From positions 1-18,530 of the forward strand of contig JAYYDT010000134.1 in assembly GCA_036160575.1 (NCBI GenBank): a stretch of 18,530 nt of DNA, given 5' to 3'. A program made the position numbers and the translations under genes. The stretch comes from TMED26 sp002694075. GTDB lineage: Bacteria > Pseudomonadota > Alphaproteobacteria > Thalassobaculales > Thalassobaculaceae. The notes beneath the pieces were generated by a model, which ran no database searches, was not told the origin of the DNA, and was given only the letters and a program-made list of their open reading frames with translations. The stretch's first letter is position 1, and every line of letters begins with the position of its first letter. This document shows positions 13,116 to 18,530 of this stretch, piece after piece.

Positions 13116-14906
13116 TCAATAAACCCGCGCTTTGGGCGGGAAGCTCTCGACCTCGTCGGTCAAGGTGTTCATGTGCACGTCGCGATACATCACTTCGTGG
13201 TCATAGTTTTCGTCGAGCCACATGCAGGTGTGCTTCATCCAGTTTTCATCGTCACGCTCGGTGAAATCCTCGCGCGCATGAGCGCCGCGGCTTTCTTTGC
13301 GTAGATGAGCGCTGGTGATGGTGACCATGGCTTGGCCGACCAGGTTGTCGAGTTCCAGGCCCTCGACCAGATCGGTGTTCCAAATCAACGAGCGGTCGCT
13401 GATGCCGACATCTTTCATCGACTCGGCGATTTCCGACATCACCTTGACGCCTTCGGACAGAATTTCCTCGTCACGGAAGACAGCGGCGTGCTTTTGCATG
13501 GCCCGTTGCAGGCGGTCGCGCACCTCGGCCACTTTCAGCGAGCCTTTGGCGTGGCGCATGGCGTCGAGGCGGGCGATGGCGCCCTCGCCGGCGTCGCTCG
13601 GCAAGGGCTTGTGCGGCGCGCCGGGGGTGATCAACTCGGCCGCGCGCAGGGCGGCGGCGCGGCCAAACACCACGATGTCGAGCAGCGAATTGGTGCCCAA
13701 CCGGTTGGCGCCATGAACCGACACACAGGCCGCTTCGCCGATGGACATCAGGCCCGGGCACACCCGATCCGGATCGTCGGCGGTCGGCGCCAGCACCTCG
13801 GCGTGATAATTGGTCGGAATACCGCCCATATTGTAATGCACGGTCGGCAAGATCGGGATCGGCTCCTTCGTCACATCGACGCCGGCGAAAACCTTGGCGG
13901 TCTCCGAGATACCCGGCAGGCGCTGGTGCAGGACCGCCGGGTCCAAATGCTCCAAGTGCAGGTTGATGTGATCGGCCTGCGGGCCAACGCCGCGCCCTTC
14001 GTTGATTTCGATGGTCATCGCCCGGCTGACCACATCGCGCGAGGCCAAGTCCTTGGCGGTCGGCGCGTACCGCTCCATGAAGCGCTCGCCCTCGGAATTG
14101 GTGACGTAGCCGCCTTCGCCGCGGGCCCCTTCGGTGATCAAACAGCCGGCGCCATAAATGCCGGTCGGATGGAATTGCACAAACTCCATGTCCTGCAATG
14201 GCAGGCCGGCGCGCAGCACCATGCCGTTGCCGTCGCCGGTGCAGGTATGCGCCGAGGTGCAGGAGAAATAGGCGCGGCCATAGCCGCCGGTCGCCAAAAT
14301 CACGCTGTGGGCGCGGAATTTGTGGATCACGCCATCTTCCAGGTCGATGGCCATGACGCCGCGGCAAGCGCCTTCCTCGTCCATGATCAGGTCGATGGCG
14401 AAATATTCGATGAAAAACTCGGCGCCGCCCCGCAGCGATTGCTGATAGAGGGTGTGCAAAATCGCGTGGCCGGTGCGGTCGGCGGCGGCGCAGGCGCGTT
14501 TGGCCGGCGCTTCGCCGTAATTCAGCATGTGGCCGCCGAACGGCCGCTGATAGATCCGGCCCTCCTCGGTGCGGCTAAATGGCACACCGTAGTGCTCCAA
14601 CTCGATCACCGCCGGGATGGCGTTACGGCACATGTACTCGATGGCGTCCTGGTCACCGAGCCAATCGGCGCCCTTGACGGTGTCGTACATATGATATTTC
14701 CAGTTGTCGTCCTCGCCCATGTTGTCGAGGGCGGCGCCAATCCCGCCTTGCGCGGCCACCGTGTGACTGCGCGTCGGGAACACCTTGGTGACGCAGGCGG
14801 TCTTCAAGCCGGCCATGGTCATGCCCAGGGTGGCGCGCAAACCGGCCCCACCGGCGCCGACGACAACCGCGTCGTAGGTGTGCTCGACGATTTTATAGGA
14901 TTCCAT
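13116..14906 (-). CDS. sdhA: succinate dehydrogenase flavoprotein subunit
   Basis: A 596-residue catalytic subunit oxidising succinate to fumarate on the cytoplasmic face of the inner membrane. The FAD-binding VVVGAGGAGLRATLGM (15-30) is followed by TRSHTVAAQGGIGAAL, where H48 is the covalent FAD attachment His. HPTGIYGAGCLITEGARGEGG and the substrate-site segment YNMGGIPTN are present, as is HGANRLGTNSLLDIVVFGRAAA, which contributes active-site His/Arg. C-terminal 'DENWMKHTCMWLD...PPKARVY' is intact. The start codon is 6 nt after the sdhD stop, indicating translational coupling. The size and motifs are normal for the family. Confidence 0.98.
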   Translation of the reverse strand: MESYKIVEHTYDAVVVGAGGAGLRATLGMTMAGLKTACVTKVFPTRSHTVAAQGGIGAALDNMGEDDNWKYHMYDTVKGADWLGDQDAIEYMCRNAIPAVIELEHYGVPFSRTEEGRIYQRPFGGHMLNYGEAPAKRACAAADRTGHAILHTLYQQSLRGGAEFFIEYFAIDLIMDEEGACRGVMAIDLEDGVIHKFRAHSVILATGGYGRAYFSCTSAHTCTGDGNGMVLRAGLPLQDMEFVQFHPTGIYGAGCLITEGARGEGGYVTNSEGERFMERYAPTAKDLASRDVVSRAMTIEINEGRGVGPQADHINLHLEHLDPAVLHQRLPGISETAKVFAGVDVTKEPIPILPTVHYNMGGIPTNYHAEVLAPTADDPDRVCPGLMSIGEAACVSVHGANRLGTNSLLDIVVFGRAAALRAAELITPGAPHKPLPSDAGEGAIARLDAMRHAKGSLKVAEVRDRLQRAMQKHAAVFRDEEILSEGVKVMSEIAESMKDVGISDRSLIWNTDLVEGLELDNLVGQAMVTITSAHLRKESRGAHAREDFTERDDENWMKHTCMWLDENYDHEVMYRDVHMNTLTDEVESFPPKARVY

Positions 14907-14912
14907 AATCCC

Positions 14913-15302
14913 TTACCCTCCAAAGGCGATCTTCAAAACCGAGAAAATCGTGGCCGTGCCAAACAGAATGAGTCCGAATTTCATCGCTGTGAGGGTCACC
15001 AGTTTGACCCCCTCGCCGCTGATATAGTCCTCGATCACAACCTGCAAACCGAGTTTGGCGTGATAGTACAGCGAAAACACCAGCAACACCGTCAACACGG
15101 TGACCACCGGGTGCGATAACCACGCCACGACCTCGTCATGGCTGGCGCCGGCCATGCTGGCCAGCGAGATAATGAACCATAAAACCAGCGGCACTTGCGC
15201 GGCGGCGGTCAAGCGCTGCAGCCACCAATGATCGACACCTTCTTTGGCCGACCCCAAGCCGCGCACCCGCCCCAGCGGGGTCTGCATACTGCGGTTGGTC
15301 AT
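14913..15302 (-). CDS. sdhD: succinate dehydrogenase hydrophobic membrane anchor subunit
   Basis: A 129-residue protein with three membrane helices (about 31-51, 64-85 and 100-125). The heme-b ligand is expected at H81 in LYYHAKLGLQVVIEDY, and the D92-Y93 pair belongs to the quinone-site region. N-terminal 'RVRGLGSAKEGVDHWWLQRLTA' is typical of alphaproteobacterial SdhD. GGAGGGAGAG precedes ATG 15302. It sits between sdhC (43-nt gap containing a hairpin) and sdhA (6-nt gap). Confidence 0.95.
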   Translation of the reverse strand: MTNRSMQTPLGRVRGLGSAKEGVDHWWLQRLTAAAQVPLVLWFIISLASMAGASHDEVVAWLSHPVVTVLTVLLVFSLYYHAKLGLQVVIEDYISGEGVKLVTLTAMKFGLILFGTATIFSVLKIAFGG

Positions 15303-15318
15303 GGTCTCTCCCTCCCCC

Positions 15319-15334
15319 GGGCCGTTTGCGGCCC
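15319..15334 (-). other. intercistronic hairpin between sdhC and sdhD
   Basis: GGGCCG (15319-15324) and CGGCCC (15329-15334) form a perfect 6-bp stem around a 4-nt loop, in the sdhC-sdhD gap directly ahead of the sdhD ribosome site. No U-tract follows in the direction of transcription, so it is not a terminator. It could stabilise or process the mRNA or tune sdhD translation; this is inference. Confidence 0.4.
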
Positions 15335-15345
15335 TTATTTCGCCG

Positions 15346-15726
15346 TCATAAAATGACGATGGCCCAGGTCAGGCCCGTCAACACCACCGTCGACACCAGC
15401 ACCAGATAGCCGCTACGCTCCACCTGAGCGATCTCCAGGCCATAGCCGAGGTCCCAGCTCAAATGGCGGATGCCGTTGCTGAGGTGATAGAACAGCGCGG
15501 CCGACGCGGCGATCATCACCAAATAACCAAACCAAGACCCCGCGAAGCTTTGCACCAACGCGAAATACTCGGCGTCCACGGCCGCCGCGATCAACCACCA
15601 GGACAACCCGACCAGCGCGACCACCATCCCGACACCGGTGATGCGGTGTGTGATCGATAAGATGGAGGTGATCTGCGGCTTGTAAATCTGCAGATGTGGG
15701 GACATGGGGCGGTTTTTTGCAGCCAT
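15346..15726 (-). CDS. sdhC: succinate dehydrogenase cytochrome b556 subunit
   Basis: A 126-residue membrane anchor that binds heme b and ubiquinone. The signature RPMSPHLQIYKPQITSILSITHRITG (6-31) includes the quinone-site Ser24/Arg28 pair. Three membrane helices follow (about 31-51, 63-83 and 105-125). HLSNGIRHLSWDLG supplies the axial heme ligand H81 as well as R87, H88 and D92. It is the first gene of sdhCDAB. The ATG at 15726 has AAGAGG about 8-14 bases upstream; an internal Met at residue 8 would cut the signature less well. Confidence 0.96.
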   Translation of the reverse strand: MAAKNRPMSPHLQIYKPQITSILSITHRITGVGMVVALVGLSWWLIAAAVDAEYFALVQSFAGSWFGYLVMIAASAALFYHLSNGIRHLSWDLGYGLEIAQVERSGYLVLVSTVVLTGLTWAIVIL

Positions 15727-15739
15727 GACGCGGCCTCTT

Positions 15740-15820
15740 CGAAAACGTTAGCCTTGTCGATATACCATGAAAAAAACCCGACGAAAGCGTCTTTACGCCG
15801 CACCAAACCCTCCGAAAGCG
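15740..15820. repeat. three CGAAARCG repeats upstream of sdhC; candidate regulatory sites with possible promoter
   Basis: CGAAAACG (15740-15747), CGAAAGCG (15782-15789) and CGAAAGCG (15813-15820) lie in the same orientation, 42 and 31 bp apart, close to four and three helical turns. The two distal copies belong to a longer 16-mer (15774-15789 and 15805-15820) that differs at only two positions. On the minus strand TATATC (15764-15759) could be a -10 box for sdh; 17 bp further upstream the middle repeat takes the -35 position, which otherwise lacks a TTGACA-like box. This geometry suits an activator or repressor of sdhCDAB acting from one face of the helix. No regulator is known from the window. 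Confidence 0.4.
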
Positions 15821-15875
15821 CGTGAATGGCGAGGTTGAACAAGGACTTCTTTGGGATCGAGCCTGGGGACCACCT

Positions 15876-16056
15876 TTATCCCCATGGCGCAATTTTTCAA
15901 CCCGTCGCCATACGTCGGCTCCAGGTTTCCCCCGCGCCAGCGCCATCGCCCATCTGTGGACCGCCTTGAGGATAAACCTGTGCATCGTTTGCGGATTACT
16001 TTTTTCTGTATCGAGGGTCTGATTTTTCCCGCAAAGCGCGCGTTTTTTAATTGCCA
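15876..16056. other. AT-richer patch with two DnaA-box-like 9-mers
   Basis: TTATCCCCA (15876-15884, plus) and TTATCCTCA (15975-15967, minus) each differ by one base from TTATCCACA. Between and beside them are TGTGGA (15955-15960) and several T-runs up to about 16049, in sequence clearly AT-richer than the surroundings. This could be a DnaA-regulated region, a weak origin-like patch or only an intergenic promoter area. Two near-matches are not enough to call an origin, and no replication genes are adjacent. Confidence 0.15.
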
Positions 16057-16089
16057 ACGGCGGCTTTCGGCGCGATCATTTCGGTGACC

Positions 16090-16568
16090 CGCGAGACATG
16101 TTCTCGCGTCCCGGACCGACCCGGCCACCGATCAAGATCGGCGATCGGGTCCGCAGGCCCAAGGGCGTGCGGTGATGGGAAAGCGGCGCCTTGGGGCAGC
16201 TCTGGGCGTCGGTCGACCACGCTTTCCGGGGAACAACGTCATCGCTACCGCCCGCGCCTCGCGTCGGCGGTGGTCGAGGTCCGGTTTCAGACCCTGCCGG
16301 CGGCCGCACAGGCCGCCGCGCGACGGGACGCCACGCGCGCTTCCGGCGCGGGCATGGCGGAAGCGGACCGTTCGGCGAAACCGGTGGCGAATGGGTGGTT
16401 GACCGGCGACGTCCGTGCCAAGACAACCGCTTTGGTCAACCGCGCGGCGGGAACGCCGCCTCGTGGGTTGTCGGTGCGCGGCACGCCGCGCGGACCGGCG
16501 GATCCTCGGATCCGGAAACGTCGGGTTGCTAACGCCTGAGGGCGGGTGGCGGCCCGGCGTTTCTTTTT
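16090..16568 (+). ncRNA. candidate structured RNA or small transcript in the 860-bp gap upstream of sdhC
   Basis: Between sdhC and the CitE-like gene (15727-16587) I recognise no protein. From 16090 on, the plus strand carries a series of perfect inverted repeats: 16090-16096/16102-16108 (7 bp), 16128-16133/16136-16141, 16298-16305/16311-16318 (8 bp), 16397-16404/16434-16441 (8 bp, GU-extendable), 16444-16449/16454-16459 with a GGAA (GNRA-type) loop, 16476-16482/16485-16491 and 16499-16505/16508-16514. The series ends in an intrinsic terminator. This suggests an RNA of up to about 480 nt. I checked for the conserved cores of RNase P RNA, SRP RNA and tmRNA and did not see them. GC-rich DNA forms hairpins by chance. 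An alternative is an open frame from TTG 16051 to TGA 16539 (162 codons), but its product is unfamiliar and rich in Arg, Ala and Gly. Confidence 0.3.
16531..16568 (+). terminator. intrinsic terminator, plus strand
   Basis: AACGCC (16531-16536) pairs with GGCGTT (16556-16561); inside, GGG (16540-16542) can pair with CCC (16553-16555). The stem is followed directly by TCTTTTT (16562-16568). The U-tract is on the plus strand only, so it does not serve the minus-strand CitE-like gene, which ends at 16588. It implies transcription arriving from the left through the gap. Confidence 0.6.
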
Positions 16569-16587
16569 GGGCGCGGCCGGCCGGCGG

Positions 16588-17466
16588 CTAGCCGACCCGA
16601 GCGGCGATGGCGGCGGCCAGGGCCAAGGTGCGTTCGGCCTCGGCGATATGCAGGTTTTCGATCAATTTCCCATCGACCACCGCCATTCCCTGGCCAGCGT
16701 CAAGGGCGGCGCCATGGGCGGCGATAATCCGTTCGGCCCAGGCCACCGCTTGGGAATCGGGGCCGAAATGGGCATTGGCGGCGGCGATGGTTTTGGGATG
16801 GATCAGGGTTTTACCATCAAAGCCGAACTCGACACCCTGCCGGCACTGCGCGGCGAAGCCCGCGTCATCGTCCAAATCCAAGTGCACGCCATCCAAAATC
16901 GCCAGACCATGCGCGCGCGCGGCCAGTAAGCAAAGGCCAAGACCGGTGACCAAACCCAGCCGATCCGGGGTGTGACGGCCCTGCAGATCGGTCACCAGGT
17001 CCGAGGTGCCCATGACCAGCACCGCCAAGCGGCCGCCGGCGCCGGCGATTTCAGCGGCCCGCAACATGGCCATCGGGGTTTCCATCATCGCCCACAGGGC
17101 CAGCCCATCGGGGGCGCCGGCGGCACCAAGCGCGGCGGCCACCCGGCGCAGAGCGTCGGCGCTTTCGACCTTAGGCACAACCACCGCGTCAATCGGCAAC
17201 GTCGCCGCCCAGACTAAATCGTCGTGGCCCCACGGCGTTTCCAACCCATTGACGCGCACCGCCACCTCGCGCGGGCCATAGTCGCCGGCGGCGAGGGCGG
17301 CGGCGACGGTCGCGCGCGCCGCGACCTTGGCGTCAGGCGCAACGGCGTCCTCTAAATCCATGATCACGGCGTCAGCGTCCAGATCCCGCGCCTTTTCCAG
17401 CGCCCGCGCGTTGGCGCCGGGCATGTACAGGACCGACCGCCGCGGCCGCGCCGCATTTCTCGTCAT
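16588..17466 (-). CDS. HpcH/HpaI aldolase / citrate lyase beta-like CoA-ester lyase
   Basis: A 292-residue TIM-barrel enzyme of the CitE family. Motifs in order: RRSVLYMPGANARALEKA (9-26), MDLEDAVAPDAK (36-47), REVAVRVNG (66-74), VVPKVES (96-102), MMETP (127-131) with E129 and MGTSDL (152-157) with D156 as the Mg2+ ligands, then DGVHLDLDD (192-200) and GFDGKTLIHP (215-224). This is the arrangement of malyl-CoA / beta-methylmalyl-CoA lyases and related thioesterases, which cleave or hydrolyse 3-hydroxyacyl-CoA esters. Which reaction applies is not decided by the sequence. ATG 17466 has GGGGA upstream; the open frame extends 16 codons further without family similarity. It is divergent from pdxY. 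Confidence 0.87.
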   Translation of the reverse strand: MTRNAARPRRSVLYMPGANARALEKARDLDADAVIMDLEDAVAPDAKVAARATVAAALAAGDYGPREVAVRVNGLETPWGHDDLVWAATLPIDAVVVPKVESADALRRVAAALGAAGAPDGLALWAMMETPMAMLRAAEIAGAGGRLAVLVMGTSDLVTDLQGRHTPDRLGLVTGLGLCLLAARAHGLAILDGVHLDLDDDAGFAAQCRQGVEFGFDGKTLIHPKTIAAANAHFGPDSQAVAWAERIIAAHGAALDAGQGMAVVDGKLIENLHIAEAERTLALAAAIAARVG

Positions 17467-17570
17467 CGCTTTCCCCTTTGTGGTCGCCGCTTGGCCCCGC
17501 GACGAAGCTGGCATCCCGGCCGCCCTTGTGAGACATAGAGCTGCGCACTTCCGCCGTCAGGACCTTATCC

Positions 17571-18371
17571 ATGGCCATTTTATCGATTTCCTCTCGTGTG
17601 GTGTACGGCTATGTCGGCAATAGCGCGATGGTGCCGGCGCTACAGCATCTCGGCCTGACGGTGTGGCCGGTCGACACGGTGGTGTTTTCCAACCATCCCG
17701 GCCATGGCCAATTTCGCGGCGAGGTGCGCGACCCGGCGGCGCTCGCGGCGCTGCTGAGGGGGTTGGCCGATCTTGGCGTTCTGGCGACCTGCCGGGCGGT
17801 CATCAGTGGCTATTTAGGCAGCGCGGACAACGCGGCGGTGGTGGAAAGCGCGCTGGACCTGGTGCACGCCGCCAATCCGGGCGCCGTTTATTGCTGTGAC
17901 CCGGTGATCGGCGACAATGGCCGCAATTATGTCGGCGCGGACGTGGTGACGGCGATCCGCGACCGTTTACTGCCGCGCGCCGATTTGGCGACCCCCAATC
18001 GCCACGAACTGGCGGTACTGACCGGCGGCCCGGCGACGATCGATACCGACGCAACACCGGTCGCGGCGGCCCGCCGCCTGCCCTTGTCCGGACCGCGCCT
18101 GGCTCTGGTCACCGGCGACCGCCACGGCGATGAGGTCTGGACCTGGCTGATCGACCCGGAGCGCGCCGAGTCCTGCCGGCAGCCTTGGCGTGACCGCCCG
18201 ATCAGCGGCGCCGGCGATCTCTTGGCGGCGTTGTTTGTGGGCTATTGGCTACGCCTGGGGGCGCCGGGAGCGGCCCTACCGGCGGCGGTCACACGGGTGT
18301 CCGAGATGATCGACGCCAGCGGCGGCAGCCGCGATATCGATGTCGTCGCCGGTCTCGGCGCTCAAAGCTAA
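17571..18371 (+). CDS. pdxY: pyridoxal kinase
   Basis: A 266-residue ribokinase-fold enzyme that phosphorylates pyridoxal to pyridoxal 5'-phosphate in the salvage pathway. The N-terminal SISSRVVYGYVGNSAMVPALQHLGLTVWPVDTVVFSNHPGHGQF (5-48) is close to the PdxY signature. CCDPVIGDNGRNYV (108-121), ATPNRHELAVLTG (140-152), ALVTGDRHGDE (178-188) and the anion-hole/catalytic ISGAGDLLAALFVG (211-224, D216 as base) follow. The length is slightly below the usual 280-290. AGGA precedes ATG 17571. Its stop is 3 nt from the stop of the convergent asd gene. Confidence 0.95.
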   Translation: MAILSISSRVVYGYVGNSAMVPALQHLGLTVWPVDTVVFSNHPGHGQFRGEVRDPAALAALLRGLADLGVLATCRAVISGYLGSADNAAVVESALDLVHAANPGAVYCCDPVIGDNGRNYVGADVVTAIRDRLLPRADLATPNRHELAVLTGGPATIDTDATPVAAARRLPLSGPRLALVTGDRHGDEVWTWLIDPERAESCRQPWRDRPISGAGDLLAALFVGYWLRLGAPGAALPAAVTRVSEMIDASGGSRDIDVVAGLGAQS

Positions 18372-18374
18372 CGC

Positions 18375-18530
18375 TCAGGCCGCCTGGCTGAGATACCCGG
18401 CGACCAGGGTTTCGGCGATTTGCACGGCGTTCAGCGCGGCGCCCTTGCGCAAGTTATCCGACACACACCAGAACACCAGGCCATGGGGCACGGTTGGGTC
18501 GGTGCGCACCCGGCTGACATAGACCGCGTC
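18375..18530 (-). CDS. asd: aspartate-semialdehyde dehydrogenase, C-terminal fragment
   Basis: The final 52 codons of a gene that enters from beyond the right edge. The residues include D-A-V-Y-V-S-R-V-R, P-H-G-L-V-F-W-C-V-S-D-N-L-R-K-G-A-A-L-N-A-V-Q-I-A-E and a short helical end GYLSQAA. The DNLRKGAALNAVQIAE segment is the well-known C-terminal block of Asd, which makes aspartate semialdehyde for lysine, threonine and methionine synthesis. The catalytic Cys lies outside the window. Confidence 0.93.
   Translation of the reverse strand, partial: DAVYVSRVRTDPTVPHGLVFWCVSDNLRKGAALNAVQIAETLVAGYLSQAA

Noticed and set aside
13305..15119. 604-codon open frame on the plus strand, opposite sdhA and sdhD
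   Set aside because: It lies antisense to unmistakable sdhA. Long antisense frames are expected in GC-rich coding DNA, and the product has no recognisable motif.
16051..16539. 162-codon plus-strand frame in the 860-bp gap
   Set aside because: It starts with TTG without a convincing ribosome site and its product is unfamiliar. It is kept only as the alternative explanation for the plus-strand terminator.
1..18530. tRNA, rRNA, riboswitch, CRISPR, insertion sequence and attachment-site signals
   Set aside because: I saw no T-arm-like GTTCGANTC context with matching stems, no regularly spaced repeats, no transposase motif and no terminal inverted repeats. Small or divergent elements could still be missed without a search.

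Overview
The window looks like chromosomal DNA of a GC-rich alphaproteobacterium, probably near Rhodospirillales. This is inferred from strong GC bias at codon third positions, an sdhC-sdhD-sdhA-sdhB operon of alphaproteobacterial type, a CitE-like CoA-ester lyase and asd beside it, and an ECF-sigma/EF-hand stress locus. I found no tRNA, rRNA, insertion sequence or CRISPR array.

Left part (1-3240): the 3' end of an M20 peptidase gene overlaps a secreted DUF3179 gene. Facing them is a tight four-gene minus-strand unit: secreted three-EF-hand protein, ECF sigma factor, membrane anti-sigma-like protein, and membrane-anchored CpxP/CnrX-like periplasmic protein. A plausible ECF-type promoter precedes the first gene.

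Middle part (3241-12225): a run of small-molecule enzymes whose strand changes after almost every gene. It holds a creatinase-like M24 hydrolase that has lost the usual metal ligands, a dienoyl-CoA-reductase-like SDR with a zinc-free MDR reductase, an acetamidase/formamidase, a PhyH-type Fe(II)/2-oxoglutarate dioxygenase, an enolase-superfamily enzyme, a second SDR, a DMT exporter-type permease and a COG3618-type lactonase/amidohydrolase. The enolase-superfamily enzyme, second SDR, permease and lactonase could form a sugar-acid (dehydratase/dehydrogenase/lactonase) catabolic set, but the substrate cannot be read from the sequence. Intergenic palindromes lie in the divergent control regions.

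Right part (12226-18530): a shared convergent hairpin separates the lactonase gene from the sdh operon, which reads leftwards. Upstream of sdhC is an 860-base stretch with no recognisable protein gene. It holds three CGAAARCG repeats at helical spacing around a possible sdh promoter, an AT-richer patch with two DnaA-box-like 9-mers, and a plus-strand series of stem-loops ending in an intrinsic terminator. The last feature suggests an unannotated structured RNA or small transcript and is the most interesting feature here. A CitE-like lyase (minus), pyridoxal kinase pdxY (plus) and the C-terminal part of asd (minus) complete the window.
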